DNA of 64,000 bases from contig NZ_FRAF01000010.1 in the NCBI RefSeq assembly GCF_900142255.1, positions 1-64,000 on the forward strand, written 5' to 3'. The notes below the pieces were generated by a model. The model was not told where the DNA came from. It worked only from the letters and a program-made list of their open reading frames with translations, and did not search any database. A program made the translations under genes and the position numbers. Of the stretch, positions 7,300-15,787 are shown piece after piece (the first letter of the stretch is position 1; each line of letters begins with the position of its first letter). This DNA comes from Alicyclobacillus tolerans. Its GTDB lineage: Bacteria; Bacillota; Bacilli; Alicyclobacillales; Alicyclobacillaceae.

Positions 7300-7752
7300 T
7301 TATTCCTTTGAACAGTCTATTTCTTTTAACAAGTTTTTAGCTCGAACCATTCTTTCTTGATATTGCAATTTCATTGCTTGAACATTTTCTACTTTTCGAT
7401 TCATTTTTTCAATCAACTCTTCTAGTATTTGAATAAAATTTTGGACGATCCGTTTTTGTTCTTCTATATTTTCATTTTGCTCTTGAAAATTCTTCTTTAA
7501 TTCTTGCAAGGATTGTTCAGCAGACAATGTTTCTTGAATCTCTTGCAGTGAAATGCCGAGATGCTCTTTTAAACGCAATATTTGCTGCAGCATGTCTATC
7601 GTTTTTTCATCGTAAAGTCGATGACCTCCATTTGTGCGTGCTGCTGCAGAAATGAGTCCAACTTCCTCATAGTAACGAAGCGTTCTTGGTGTGATACCAA
7701 GCTGTTTGGCAACGTTGTCGATAGTCAAAAAGTATTTATCCTGTTGTGCCAA
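7300..7752 (-). CDS. MerR-family transcriptional regulator
   Basis: Transcription factor of 150 aa. The N-terminal winged helix-turn-helix reads TIDNVAKQLGITPRTLRYYE then EVGLI...GGHRLYDEKTIDML (residues 10-57), the MerR signature. A long coiled coil (about 85-145) serves as dimerisation helix. The C-terminal effector part is very short and lacks conserved Cys, so metal sensing is unlikely. TTG 7752 is the start: GGAGG lies 7 bases before it, whereas an ATG 4 bases further upstream is out of frame and stops at once. The gene is divergent from the metallo-hydrolase at 7984, and a dyad overlaps its own -35, suggesting autoregulation and control of the 7984 operon. Confidence 0.88.
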   Translation of the reverse strand: MAQQDKYFLTIDNVAKQLGITPRTLRYYEEVGLISAAARTNGGHRLYDEKTIDMLQQILRLKEHLGISLQEIQETLSAEQSLQELKKNFQEQNENIEEQKRIVQNFIQILEELIEKMNRKVENVQAMKLQYQERMVRAKNLLKEIDCSKE

Positions 7753-7882
7753 TCATATACCTCCGTGTCTTATCTAAGCTGATTTTGGTTGTATTCTTTC
7801 CTTCTACAGGACATGGCTCTAGGTTATCCTACAGAAAAGAAAATATATTCGAGTTGATTGCGATTTACACTTGGTCTAGGAT

Positions 7883-7917
7883 ATTATACAAGTTATTCAG
7901 TTAACGTCAACGTAAAT
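7883..7917 (-). promoter_or_regulatory. Promoter of the MerR gene with overlapping dyad
   Basis: Minus strand: -35 TTGACG (7910-7905), 16-base spacer, -10 TATAAT (7888-7883). The dyad TTAACGT-CA-ACGTAAA (7901-7916) covers the -35. Its core ACGTCAACGTA recurs exactly before the P450 gene at 48924. Probable operator for the MerR protein or another dimeric regulator. Confidence 0.65.
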
Positions 7918-7953
7918 TAGTTGCGTGTTTTCATTGTTCATAAGGAGGTGAAA

Positions 7954-7979
7954 CCCAAGCTGTGAAAAATCAGCTTGGG
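7954..7979 (+). promoter_or_regulatory. Hairpin between Shine-Dalgarno and start codon
   Basis: CCCAAGCTG / CAGCTTGGG is a perfect 9-bp stem with an 8-base loop. The Shine-Dalgarno AAGGAGGTG (7942-7950) lies before it and ATG 7984 four bases after. The linear distance is 33 bases, far too long; with the hairpin folded it is 7, the optimum. A GTG inside the loop side (7962) is in another frame. Confidence 0.6.
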
Positions 7980-7983
7980 ATAG

Positions 7984-8718
7984 ATGAAGATAGCCAATGG
8001 AGTCGAAATGCTGGAATTGGAAATGAATATAATGGGGCGGAAAAATTTAATTCATCCAACACTCTTTTACGATGATTCACAAGCCATATTAGTAGACGCG
8101 GGCATGCCCGGGCAACTCAATGAAATTCGCGAAGCGGTGGAAAAAGCGGGAGTGTCGTTTGAAACGATAACTGCCGTTATTTTAACGCATCAGGATATCG
8201 ATCACGTTGGAAGCATTGAAAGTTTAATCAAGGAGCTTCCAAAGTCGATTACTGTCTATGCTCACGCGGAGGATAAACCTTACATTGAAGGTGAAAAAGA
8301 ACCTATCAAAATGAATCGCCAACGTGTTGCTCAGATGTTGGAACAAGTACCAGCAGAGATGCGCAGTCAGGTGGAGAGTATCTTTTTGAATCCTCCCCAA
8401 GCTAAAGTCAATCAAACAGTAGAAGATGGAGAGTGGCTTCCGTTTTTTGGAGGTTTGCAAGTGATATACACCCCAGGGCACACACCTGGTCATATCAGTC
8501 TCTACCATCGTAATAGTAAGACGCTGGTTACGGGGGACGCGATGGTGAGTGAGAATGGGAAGCTTCTTGGACCCAGCGCACAGGCAACACCAGATATGGA
8601 AGAGGCGCTGAAGTCTCTAAAAAAATTTGCTGCCTTAGATATTGAACAAGTCGTTTGCTATCACGGTGGTTTATGTAATTTTCAAGTCAACGAACAAATT
8701 GCAAACTTAGTCAAGTGA
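7984..8718 (+). CDS. MBL-fold metallo-hydrolase
   Basis: Metallo-beta-lactamase-fold hydrolase of 244 aa, binding metal in the cytoplasm; no signal peptide. Metal-binding motif ILTHQDIDHVGS (about residues 65-76) has Asp in place of the second His of HxHxDH, a common variant in Firmicutes. Further ligands lie in TPGHTPGHISLY, TGDAMV and CYHGG near the C-terminus. Substrate unknown; relatives include glyoxalase II-like and lactonase enzymes. No good ribosome site sits directly before the ATG; initiation seems to depend on a hairpin placing the upstream AAGGAGGTG next to the start. It is first in a run of plus-strand catabolic genes and divergent from a MerR regulator. Confidence 0.85.
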   Translation: MKIANGVEMLELEMNIMGRKNLIHPTLFYDDSQAILVDAGMPGQLNEIREAVEKAGVSFETITAVILTHQDIDHVGSIESLIKELPKSITVYAHAEDKPYIEGEKEPIKMNRQRVAQMLEQVPAEMRSQVESIFLNPPQAKVNQTVEDGEWLPFFGGLQVIYTPGHTPGHISLYHRNSKTLVTGDAMVSENGKLLGPSAQATPDMEEALKSLKKFAALDIEQVVCYHGGLCNFQVNEQIANLVK

Positions 8719-8746
8719 AGAATTGAGCGTTGGGGGTGTTTAGCAA

Positions 8747-9325
8747 TTGCCTATGAGTCAAACTGCTCTTCTTGTTATGGATATGCAAAATGGCATTGTT
8801 TCACGTTTCGCAGAAGATCCTAGCGTGCTTGAACCGTTTAAGCATGCGGTGGCTTTGGCGAGAAAATCAGAAGTTATGGTGATTTTTGTGAGGGTCGCGT
8901 TTCGTCCTGGTTATCCTGAAATTAGCAGTCGAAATTTATCATTTTCTAGAATTGCCAAAAATCCAAACGACATGATTCAATCTGAATTTTCAACCCAAAT
9001 TCACGAGTCCGTAGCACCGCAACCTGAAGAAGCTGTTGTTACGAAACTGCGTGTGAGTGCTTTTACAGGTAGTGATTTAGAAGTACTGTTGCGTGCCCAA
9101 CACATTGAGCGCTTAGTTCTTTGTGGTATTGCCACTAGTGGCGTCGTACTTTCGACGTTGCGTGAAGCGGCTGACAAAGATTATGAGTTGGTGGTTCTTG
9201 CTGACGCCTGTTTAGATGCTGATGAAGAAGTGCATCGAGTATTAATAGAAAAAGTTTTTCCTAGGCAAGCCGAGGTCATGACAGTGGCAGAATGGGCAAA
9301 GATGCTCGATGGACGATTGAATTGA
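8747..9325 (+). CDS. Isochorismatase-family cysteine hydrolase
   Basis: Cysteine hydrolase of 192 aa. The triad of the family is visible: Asp in LLVMDMQNGIV, Lys in VVTKLRVSAF and the nucleophile Cys in RLVLCGIATSGVVLSTLRE (about residue 128), with the usual cis-peptide segment IATSG. Relatives act on isochorismate, nicotinamide or biuret-type amides; the exact substrate cannot be read. TTG 8747 has GGGGGTG 8 bases upstream; ATG 8753 is an alternative. It starts 28 bases after the metallo-hydrolase and is probably co-transcribed with it. Confidence 0.85.
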   Translation: MPMSQTALLVMDMQNGIVSRFAEDPSVLEPFKHAVALARKSEVMVIFVRVAFRPGYPEISSRNLSFSRIAKNPNDMIQSEFSTQIHESVAPQPEEAVVTKLRVSAFTGSDLEVLLRAQHIERLVLCGIATSGVVLSTLREAADKDYELVVLADACLDADEEVHRVLIEKVFPRQAEVMTVAEWAKMLDGRLN

Positions 9326-9427
9326 ATTCATCACCATATCAGTTACAAGATCCCATCTCTATGTTCAGCATAGGCGGTGAGCGGTTCACTTTTGGTCGGT
9401 TCATTCCTTCGAAAGAGGAGAGATAGC

Positions 9428-10216
9428 ATGCTATCTTTGTCGTTAGCCAACAGGACGGCTGTAGTAACCGGTTCAGCCAGCGGCATTGGTTTTGCCATTG
9501 CTCAACGTTTGGCTGAGGCTGGCGCTAAAGTGGTTGTTTCTGACATTCGCAAAGAAGCTGCAGATGTAGCCGTGTCTCAATTGCAGAAGAGAGGTCTGGA
9601 AGCGATTTGTTTTCAGGCTGATGCAGGGGCAGAAAATGATGTCAAGTGTCTCTTGGAATTTGCGGTTCATTCTTATGGATCCTTAGATATTCTTGTCAAT
9701 AACGCAGGTATGCAGTACGTAGCTAATATTGAAGAATTTCCTGCAGATAAGTTTCAACAGTTGTTGCAACTGATGTTGGTAGGTCCTTTTTTGTCGATAA
9801 AGTACGCTTTCCCATATATGAAAGAACGTCAATGGGGGCGGATAATCAATATAGCTTCTATTAACGGACTTATAGGATTTGCGGGCAAAGCTGCTTACAA
9901 TTCTGCTAAACATGGTGTAATTGGTCTGACCAAAGTTGCCGCACTAGAGGGGGCCGAGCATGGCATAACTGTAAATGCGCTTTGTCCAGGCTATGTGGAT
10001 ACTCCACTGGTGCGAAACCAGTTGAAGGATTTAGCTATTCAGCGAGGTGTTCCCTTGGAGTCAGTTTTGGAAGAGGTTATTTATCCACTTGTACCCCAAA
10101 AGCGACTCTTGGAAACGAGCGAAATAGCTGATTACGTGCTTTTTTTGGCTAGCCACACAGGACGTAGCATTACAGGGCAGGCAGTAGTTATCGACGGCGG
10201 TTACATTGCGCAGTAG
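9428..10216 (+). CDS. Short-chain dehydrogenase, 3-hydroxybutyrate dehydrogenase-like
   Basis: NAD(P)-dependent short-chain dehydrogenase of 262 aa. Motifs in order: VVTGSASGIGFAIAQRLAE (cofactor loop), VVSDIRKEA (Asp suggests NAD preference), LVNNAGMQYV, active-site INIASINGL and YNSAKHG, NALCPGYVDTPLV, and the end ITGQAVVIDGGYIAQ. The sequence after NNAG (MQYVANIEEFPADKF) and LVPQKRLLETSEIA resemble D-3-hydroxybutyrate dehydrogenase, which gives acetoacetate; other hydroxyacid or sugar substrates cannot be excluded. ATG 9428 follows GAGGAGA; a longer frame from 9377 lacks such a site. It follows the isochorismatase-like gene by about 100 bases and may be in the same unit. Confidence 0.85.
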   Translation: MLSLSLANRTAVVTGSASGIGFAIAQRLAEAGAKVVVSDIRKEAADVAVSQLQKRGLEAICFQADAGAENDVKCLLEFAVHSYGSLDILVNNAGMQYVANIEEFPADKFQQLLQLMLVGPFLSIKYAFPYMKERQWGRIINIASINGLIGFAGKAAYNSAKHGVIGLTKVAALEGAEHGITVNALCPGYVDTPLVRNQLKDLAIQRGVPLESVLEEVIYPLVPQKRLLETSEIADYVLFLASHTGRSITGQAVVIDGGYIAQ

Positions 10217-10333
10217 TTGTAATTAGTTTTTCTCAAGATAGACGCAAGAATGAGATGATTGTCATGGTTTTGTAAAAAAAACGTGTTAGAGTCGAGAAAA
10301 CGTTTTAGATGCTTTATGGTGGAGGTTTTCTTA

Positions 10334-11065
10334 TTGTCTGTTCGCATAACGGTATGGAACGAATTTCGTCATGAGCAAAAAAATCCGAAAGTCAGTACCT
10401 TATATCCAAATGGTATTCACGAAGCAATCGCCTCTCCACTTCGTGAAAAGGGGTATGACGTCAAAACGGCTACGCTCGATCAACCTATGCATGGGTTGAA
10501 TGACAAAGTGTTAGATGAGACAGATGTCCTCATTTGGTGGGGGCATATTGCACATCAAGAAGTTTCAGATGAAATTGTCGAAAAAGTCGTGCAGAGAGTA
10601 TGGAAAGGTATGGGACTGATTGTTCTGCATTCTGCTCATTTTTCCAAGGTTTTTAAAAGGTTAATGGGTACTTCCTGTGATTTGAAGTGGCGTGAGGCTA
10701 ACGATAAAGAGAGGCTTTGGGTAGTTCAACCTAATCATCCGATTGTTCAAGGAATCAATGAATTCATTGAACTTCCGCAGGAAGAAATGTATGGTGAATA
10801 TTTTGATATTCCCCAGCCCGAAGAATTGATTTTCCTCAGTTGGTTCAGCGGGGGAGAAGTCTTTCGAAGCGGGTGCACCTATCACCGTGGATTAGGAAAA
10901 ATCTTTTATTTTCGACCTGGTCATGAAACTTTCCCCACCTATCATCACCCGGAAATTCAACGAGTCTTGGCTAATGCTGTAGAATGGGCAGCACCTCATG
11001 AGATAAAACAGCCAATCTGTGGCAAAGTTCAAGCGTTGGAGACACTACCTTCCTTGCAGAGTTGA
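10334..11065 (+). CDS. ThuA-domain protein
   Basis: Class I glutamine amidotransferase-like ThuA protein, 243 aa. Family members belong to trehalose or other sugar utilisation loci, with unclear chemistry. Seen here: [57 protein letters not shown] and the late [15 protein letters not shown], all typical ThuA positions. TTG 10334 is preferred because GGTGGAGG lies 8 bases before it and the family start (SVRITVWNE) follows; upstream frame from 10259 has no support. It leads a run with a sugar-phosphate isomerase-like gene and three Gfo/Idh/MocA genes, so it likely helps process the same sugar derivative. Confidence 0.85.
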   Translation: MSVRITVWNEFRHEQKNPKVSTLYPNGIHEAIASPLREKGYDVKTATLDQPMHGLNDKVLDETDVLIWWGHIAHQEVSDEIVEKVVQRVWKGMGLIVLHSAHFSKVFKRLMGTSCDLKWREANDKERLWVVQPNHPIVQGINEFIELPQEEMYGEYFDIPQPEELIFLSWFSGGEVFRSGCTYHRGLGKIFYFRPGHETFPTYHHPEIQRVLANAVEWAAPHEIKQPICGKVQALETLPSLQS

Positions 11066-11155
11066 TACATATTTCATTGCTTCCCTATCTTTTGCAATTC
11101 TATCAGAGGCTGGTTAACCAACTCGCCATAGCGTGCTGTTAGGAGGAATAGAGTT

Positions 11156-12124
11156 GTGAAGATTGGTATTTTTACTGTTCTTTTTGCGAATCTAAGTTTT
11201 GAAGAGATGTTAGATAAAGTGGCATCCAGTGGCTTGGAAACGCTTGAAATCGGCACAGGTGGATTTCCTGGGAATGTACATTGCCCGCTTCAGGAGTTGC
11301 TAGAGAATCAACAAAGAAGACAAGAATGGTTAGATACCATACGCCAACATGGATTGGAAATTAGCGCTTTTTCTTGTCATGCCAATCCTCTTCATCCTCA
11401 TCCAGAATCGGCAAAAGAAGCTCGCCAATTAATTCAAGAGACGATTCAATTGGCTGCCCTCATAGGAGTAGAAACCATTAATACTTTTTCAGGATGTCCG
11501 GGAGAATCGCAATATTCACAACATCCATCCTGGGTCACCTGTCCCTGGCCTCCAGAGTTTAATGAGGTGCTGAAATGGCAATGGGAAGAAATCGCTATAC
11601 CTTATTGGAAAGAAGTGAACACTTTTTCCAAGAAGTATGGAGTACGCGTTGCAATTGAACCCCATCCCGGATTTCTTGTCTATAATACGGAAACTGCATT
11701 GCGATTGCGCGAACGTTGTGGAGAGTGGATTGGTGTGAATTTCGATCCAAGCCACTTTTTCTGGCAAGGTATTGATCCATCCACAAGTTTGAAAATTCTC
11801 GCTGAAGCAGGAGCACTCTTTCATATGCACGCCAAAGATACAGCTTTTGATGAAGATAACGTCCGCCGCAATGGTGTGCTTGATACGAAGCCCTATGAGC
11901 AAGAATTGGCGCGGTCTTGGATTTTCCGAACGATTGGTTACGGTCAAAGTGAAGAAACCTGGAAATCCATTTTCAGTACACTGCAAAAAGTGGGTTATAC
12001 AGGGACTGTCAGTATTGAACATGAAGATAGCTTGATGTCGGTGGAAGAGGGATTTCAAAAAGCAGTGGAATTTCTTAAACGCTTACGGATTCGGGAACGC
12101 CAGCATCAACTCTGGTGGGTTTGA
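11156..12124 (+). CDS. Sugar phosphate isomerase/epimerase (xylose isomerase-like barrel)
   Basis: Metal-dependent TIM-barrel isomerase or epimerase of 322 aa (AP endonuclease 2 / IolE-IolI-like superfamily). Barrel motifs: GLETLEIGTGGFPGN, ISAFSCHANPLHPHP, VETINTFSGCPG, VRVAIEPHPGFLVYN (Glu ligand), GVNFDPSHFFWQG (Asp and His ligands), LFHMHAKDTAF and TVSIEHEDSLM (last Glu). All metal ligands appear present. GTG 11156 follows TAGGAGGAAT at good spacing. Such enzymes work beside Gfo/Idh/MocA dehydrogenases in inositol and 3-keto-sugar pathways, matching the three that follow. Substrate not determined. Confidence 0.88.
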   Translation: MKIGIFTVLFANLSFEEMLDKVASSGLETLEIGTGGFPGNVHCPLQELLENQQRRQEWLDTIRQHGLEISAFSCHANPLHPHPESAKEARQLIQETIQLAALIGVETINTFSGCPGESQYSQHPSWVTCPWPPEFNEVLKWQWEEIAIPYWKEVNTFSKKYGVRVAIEPHPGFLVYNTETALRLRERCGEWIGVNFDPSHFFWQGIDPSTSLKILAEAGALFHMHAKDTAFDEDNVRRNGVLDTKPYEQELARSWIFRTIGYGQSEETWKSIFSTLQKVGYTGTVSIEHEDSLMSVEEGFQKAVEFLKRLRIRERQHQLWWV

Positions 12125-12195
12125 TTTTGCGTTTTTATGAGAATGAACGGTTGACCAATGTGTATTTCTTCAAGACTTCGAAGGCGAGGATAATG

Positions 12196-13203
12196 ATGCG
12201 AGTAGCGCTGTTAAGTGGATGGCATGTGCATGCTGCAGAATATGCGCAGTATGCTGTAAATCATTCAGAAGTAGAGTTGCATTTCATTTGGGATACAGAT
12301 GAAATACGTGGTCGCGCTTTTGCCGAGCGGTTTGACGCCATGTATGTGCAAAATTTAAATGACATCTGGGAGCAGGTGGACGGAGTCATTATTGCTTCAC
12401 CTACCAATCAACATTTTGCCCTTATCTCAGAAGCGCTAAAACAGGGCAAACATGTATTTTCGGAAAAAGTCCTTGCCATGAATTTAGATGAATGTAGAAA
12501 GATTCGAGAAATTCTAGAAAATAAAAACGTAGTGCTGACGCTTTGTTTACCAAGATTGTCCGACGCATACTTTCTCTATGCTGTAAGCGCACTTGAACAA
12601 GGGCTGCTCGGTAGACTTCATTCGATTCGCTGTCGATTGCATCATGACGGTATATTGTCAAGTGCGGAACACCCTCAAGGGTGGTTGCCGGCTGAATTTT
12701 TGGATCGCTCACTGACGGGAGGTGGAGCGCTTATTGATTTGGGTGCACATCCCATTTATTTAGCCAATCGATTGGCAGGCACACCAGTATCCGTATCAGC
12801 CCTTTTTTCATCATTTTATAGCTCAGATGTAGAAGATCAGGCGACTGTATGCGTGAAATACGAATCAGGATGTGTGGCTGTATTGGAGACAGGCTTTGTT
12901 TCCGGACAGCGTTCTTTCCTTTTAGAGTTACATGGTTCAGATGGGAGTCTAATGGTGGATCAACAATCCGTTCGTATTGCCTCTAGACATTTGCCTCATC
13001 AAGCTTGGCAAACTCCGTTATTGCCAAAACCATTGCCGCATCCTTTTTCTCAATGGGTAGCGTCTGTTTTACATCATGAACCGCAAAATACATCCTGGCA
13101 AGATATTGAACACTTAACGCTCATCAATGATGCAGCGCAGTTATCCCATCAAAAACGCCGAATTGTAGATATATCGGAAATAGGAGGTTTGCAAATTGAC
13201 TGA
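12196..13203 (+). CDS. Gfo/Idh/MocA-family oxidoreductase (first of three)
   Basis: NAD(P)-binding oxidoreductase of 335 aa. The Rossmann start VALLSGWHVHAAEY lacks the usual GxGxxG; GVIIASPTNQHFALISEAL is the second nucleotide-binding strand. The catalytic EKP motif reads SEKVLAMNLDEC, so the Pro is replaced but the Lys kept. The C-terminal substrate domain has GGGALIDLGAHPIYLANRL. Frames allow starts at 12115, 12193 and 12196; GAGG six bases before 12196 favours that one. Its 3' end overlaps the next gene by 8 bases, indicating translational coupling. The unusual cofactor loop suggests a substrate or cofactor preference different from the two following paralogues. Confidence 0.85.
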   Translation: MRVALLSGWHVHAAEYAQYAVNHSEVELHFIWDTDEIRGRAFAERFDAMYVQNLNDIWEQVDGVIIASPTNQHFALISEALKQGKHVFSEKVLAMNLDECRKIREILENKNVVLTLCLPRLSDAYFLYAVSALEQGLLGRLHSIRCRLHHDGILSSAEHPQGWLPAEFLDRSLTGGGALIDLGAHPIYLANRLAGTPVSVSALFSSFYSSDVEDQATVCVKYESGCVAVLETGFVSGQRSFLLELHGSDGSLMVDQQSVRIASRHLPHQAWQTPLLPKPLPHPFSQWVASVLHHEPQNTSWQDIEHLTLINDAAQLSHQKRRIVDISEIGGLQID

Positions 13204-14239
13204 GCCTTTACGCGTAGGAATTGTTGGTGCAGGTGGCATTGCCCAAGGCGTACATATACCCAATTATTTAAAATGTGGATCACGTGTTGAAATTGTAGCA
13301 CTGGCAGATATTCAATTGGATAGAGCTAAAGAAGTGGCAGCTACTCATCATATCCCGTATGTTTTTGCGAGTGTGGAAGAGATGCTGGATAAAGTATCTT
13401 TGGATGCGGTAAGCGTTTGCACCCCCAACAAATTCCATGTCTCTGCAACTCTTGCTGCGCTTGAGGCAGGTTGCCATGTATTATGTGAAAAGCCTCCTGC
13501 TCTTTGTTGGCAGGAAGCGGAATTAATGGCAGATGCAGCTCAACGGGCAGGTAAAATATTGACTTACGGATTGCATTACAGACATTTCCCCGAAGTTGAA
13601 ACCTTGAAGAAATTTATTGATGCTGGCGATCTCGGAGAGATTTACGCTAGTCGTGCTATAGCTGTGCGGCGTCGCGGGATACCAGGATGGGGAGTTTTTA
13701 CGAATAAAGAGTTACAGGGCGGTGGACCACTCATTGATATCGGCGTACATATGCTCGATACCGCTCTTTACTTAATGGGCTATCCATTGCCTGATACAGT
13801 TTTCGCGGCCACCTATCAAAAGATTGGTAATCGACAAGGTGTCGGCATGATGGGAGATTGGGACTGGAAGCAATTTTCTGTCGAGGATATGGCGCGGGGT
13901 ATGATTCGCTTTCAAAACGGATCGACCCTTATTTTAGAAACTGCCTTTGCTGCTAATGTAGAGAAGCGCGAAACCATGCAAGTTTCCTTGATGGGAGATA
14001 AAGCTGGGGCTGATGTCTTTCCATTGAAAATCTATGAAGAAAGACATGACACATTGCTGGATACGACACCTGCCTTTTTACCTAAAAAAGGTGGTCATGA
14101 ATTAGAAATTGAGCGCTTTGTTGATGCCTGCCTAGGCGGAGCAAAACCCATCTCCACGCCCGAACAGGGTGTTGCATTACAGAAACTGTTGGATGCACTT
14201 TATCGCTCTGCTGAATTGGGAAAGCCGGTAGAATGTTAG
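13196..14239 (+). CDS. Gfo/Idh/MocA-family oxidoreductase (second of three)
   Basis: Oxidoreductase of 347 aa with a standard cofactor loop VGIVGAGGIAQGVHIPNYLK, VSVCTPNKFHVSATLAALEA, catalytic HVLCEKPPALCW and substrate-domain GGPLIDIGVHMLDTALYLMG. The Asp and His of DIGVHMLD are the usual active-site pair. TTG 13196 is set by AGGAGG eight bases before it. Closest in layout to glucose-fructose oxidoreductase and inositol dehydrogenase relatives; exact substrate unknown. Sits between two paralogues in a tightly packed run. Confidence 0.9.
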   Translation: MTEPLRVGIVGAGGIAQGVHIPNYLKCGSRVEIVALADIQLDRAKEVAATHHIPYVFASVEEMLDKVSLDAVSVCTPNKFHVSATLAALEAGCHVLCEKPPALCWQEAELMADAAQRAGKILTYGLHYRHFPEVETLKKFIDAGDLGEIYASRAIAVRRRGIPGWGVFTNKELQGGGPLIDIGVHMLDTALYLMGYPLPDTVFAATYQKIGNRQGVGMMGDWDWKQFSVEDMARGMIRFQNGSTLILETAFAANVEKRETMQVSLMGDKAGADVFPLKIYEERHDTLLDTTPAFLPKKGGHELEIERFVDACLGGAKPISTPEQGVALQKLLDALYRSAELGKPVEC

Positions 14240-14249
14240 GAGGGTATCC

Positions 14250-15422
14250 ATGAGTGAAGGTAAAGCTTTGCGTGTAGCCATGATTGGCTATCAGTTTATG
14301 GGTAAAGCGCATAGCCATGCGTTTCGGGATGTCTCGTTTTATTTTCCGAATCTACGTCCCGTTACCCTCCAGGTACTGGTGGGTCGTCAGGAAGAACGTG
14401 TTCGTCAAGCGGCGGCACGATACGGTTTTGCAGAAGTGGCCAGTGATTGGAGAGAGATAGTAGAGCGTGACGATATTGATATTGTAGATATTGTCACGCC
14501 CAATCATTTGCATAGGGAGATTGCGATAGCCGCATTGCGTGCTGGCAAACATGTATTATGCGAGAAGCCACTGGCTCTTTCGTTAGAAGAAGCTGTAGAG
14601 ATGGAGATGGAAGCAAAAAAGGCTTTAGGAATAAATATGATTTGTCATAATTATCGTTTTGCGCCAGCTGTCCAATTGGCTAAGCAATGGTTGCAGGAAG
14701 GCCGTTTAGGTAAGATTTACCATATACGTGCACAATATCTGCAGGATTGGATGATAAGTCCAGATCATCCCATGGAATGGCGTTTGCAGAAGCAGTTAGC
14801 AGGTTCGGGTGCGCTGGGGGATATTGGTTCACACATCATTGATTTAGCTCGGTTTTTGGTGGGTGAAATCGATGACGTAACAGCTGTGATGAAAACCTTT
14901 ATTCAGGAGAGGCCATTCATGGTTGAAAATGAACAAGACGTTACAGGTAAAGTGGATGTAGATGATGCCGCAGCATTTTTAGCAAAATTTTTGGATGGGG
15001 CTTTGGGTGTATTTGAAGCAACGCGCTTTGCGACAGGCAATCGAAATGGCAACCGTTTTGAAATCAATGGCGAAAAAGGTTCTCTGCGTTGGGATTTGGA
15101 AGATATGAATCGACTTTATGCGTATTTTGTGGACGATCCAGCAGATTGCCAGGGTTTTCGGCAAATTCAGTGTACCGAATCTGTTCATCCTTATCTACAA
15201 GCGTATTGGCCGCCCGGCCATATTATAGGTTATGAACATACGTTTATTAATTTGTTTGCTACTTTTTTAATGGCAATTGAACGGCGTGAGCAAGGAATCG
15301 ATTATCGTAATTTACCATCGCCCAATTTTACTGATGGTCTATATAACCAACGGGTAATGGCAGCAGTTGAACGCTCGGCAGAAAATGGTAAATGGGAAAA
15401 AGTTATGGGGTCAGCTATCTAA
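14250..15422 (+). CDS. Gfo/Idh/MocA-family oxidoreductase (third of three)
   Basis: Oxidoreductase of 390 aa. Cofactor loop VAMIGYQFMGKAHSHAFRDV, VDIVTPNHLHREIAIAALRA, catalytic HVLCEKPLALSLEEAVEME, then ICHNYRFAPAV and GSGALGDIGSHIIDLARFLV. The YQFMGKAHSHA start is typical of a subgroup found in plant-sugar and inositol-derivative operons. It begins 10 bases after the previous gene, with GGAGGG before ATG 14250, and ends the operon; an inverted repeat follows. With three dehydrogenases, a ThuA protein and an isomerase, the operon probably oxidises, rearranges and re-reduces a sugar derivative, but it has no transporter of its own. Confidence 0.9.
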   Translation: MSEGKALRVAMIGYQFMGKAHSHAFRDVSFYFPNLRPVTLQVLVGRQEERVRQAAARYGFAEVASDWREIVERDDIDIVDIVTPNHLHREIAIAALRAGKHVLCEKPLALSLEEAVEMEMEAKKALGINMICHNYRFAPAVQLAKQWLQEGRLGKIYHIRAQYLQDWMISPDHPMEWRLQKQLAGSGALGDIGSHIIDLARFLVGEIDDVTAVMKTFIQERPFMVENEQDVTGKVDVDDAAAFLAKFLDGALGVFEATRFATGNRNGNRFEINGEKGSLRWDLEDMNRLYAYFVDDPADCQGFRQIQCTESVHPYLQAYWPPGHIIGYEHTFINLFATFLMAIERREQGIDYRNLPSPNFTDGLYNQRVMAAVERSAENGKWEKVMGSAI

Positions 15423-15444
15423 AGATTTACTAAAAAATATGGTT

Positions 15445-15491
15445 GCCCAGTCCTCCCCAAAAAATGTTTTACCTTTGAGATTGGACTGGGC
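15445..15491. terminator. Inverted repeat between converging operons
   Basis: GCCCAGTCC (15445-15453) pairs with GGACTGGGC (15483-15491), a 9-bp perfect stem with a 29-base loop, between the ends of the oxidoreductase run and the chorismate mutase gene. No strong T run; it may serve both strands as a weak terminator. Confidence 0.45.
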
Positions 15492-15505
15492 TCCGCTTTG
15501 ACAGT

Positions 15506-15787
15506 TCAAATTTGCCAAAGACGAGCTTGCATACGGCAAGATTCATTGTGGATTTTATGGAAAATATCGGTCATGAACTGGCTGTCTAAACCTAAAGCTT
15601 TTCCCATATGAATATAGTGATTTTCCACTTCGATGGCTCGATTCTGCTGAACAATGGGACAGTCGATTTCCAATTTTCGAGCAGCTACCTCTAGGACTAA
15701 TTGCATTCTTTCTGCAAGACAGGCGATTAATTGGTCATCAATTTCATCAATTTTACCTCTCAAGGTCTGCAATTCTTGATCATCCAT
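15506..15787 (-). CDS. aroQ: Chorismate mutase, AroQ type
   Basis: Small all-helical chorismate mutase (93 aa) converting chorismate to prephenate for Phe and Tyr synthesis. Seen: [20 protein letters not shown] (the Arg and catalytic start helix), [10 protein letters not shown] (Lys), then [16 protein letters not shown] and the last helix [16 protein letters not shown]. The usual active-site Arg, Lys and late Glu/Gln positions are present. Its ATG overlaps the end of the DAHP synthase gene by 8 bases, so the two are coupled. In B. subtilis and many relatives this domain is fused to the N-terminus of DAHP synthase; here it is a separate downstream protein, which may still associate with the synthase for feedback control. 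Confidence 0.93.
   Translation of the reverse strand: MDDQELQTLRGKIDEIDDQLIACLAERMQLVLEVAARKLEIDCPIVQQNRAIEVENHYIHMGKALGLDSQFMTDIFHKIHNESCRMQARLWQI

Noticed and set aside
11516-12058. 180-codon minus-strand frame in the sugar isomerase gene
   Set aside because: Opposite strand encodes a complete barrel enzyme with metal ligands.
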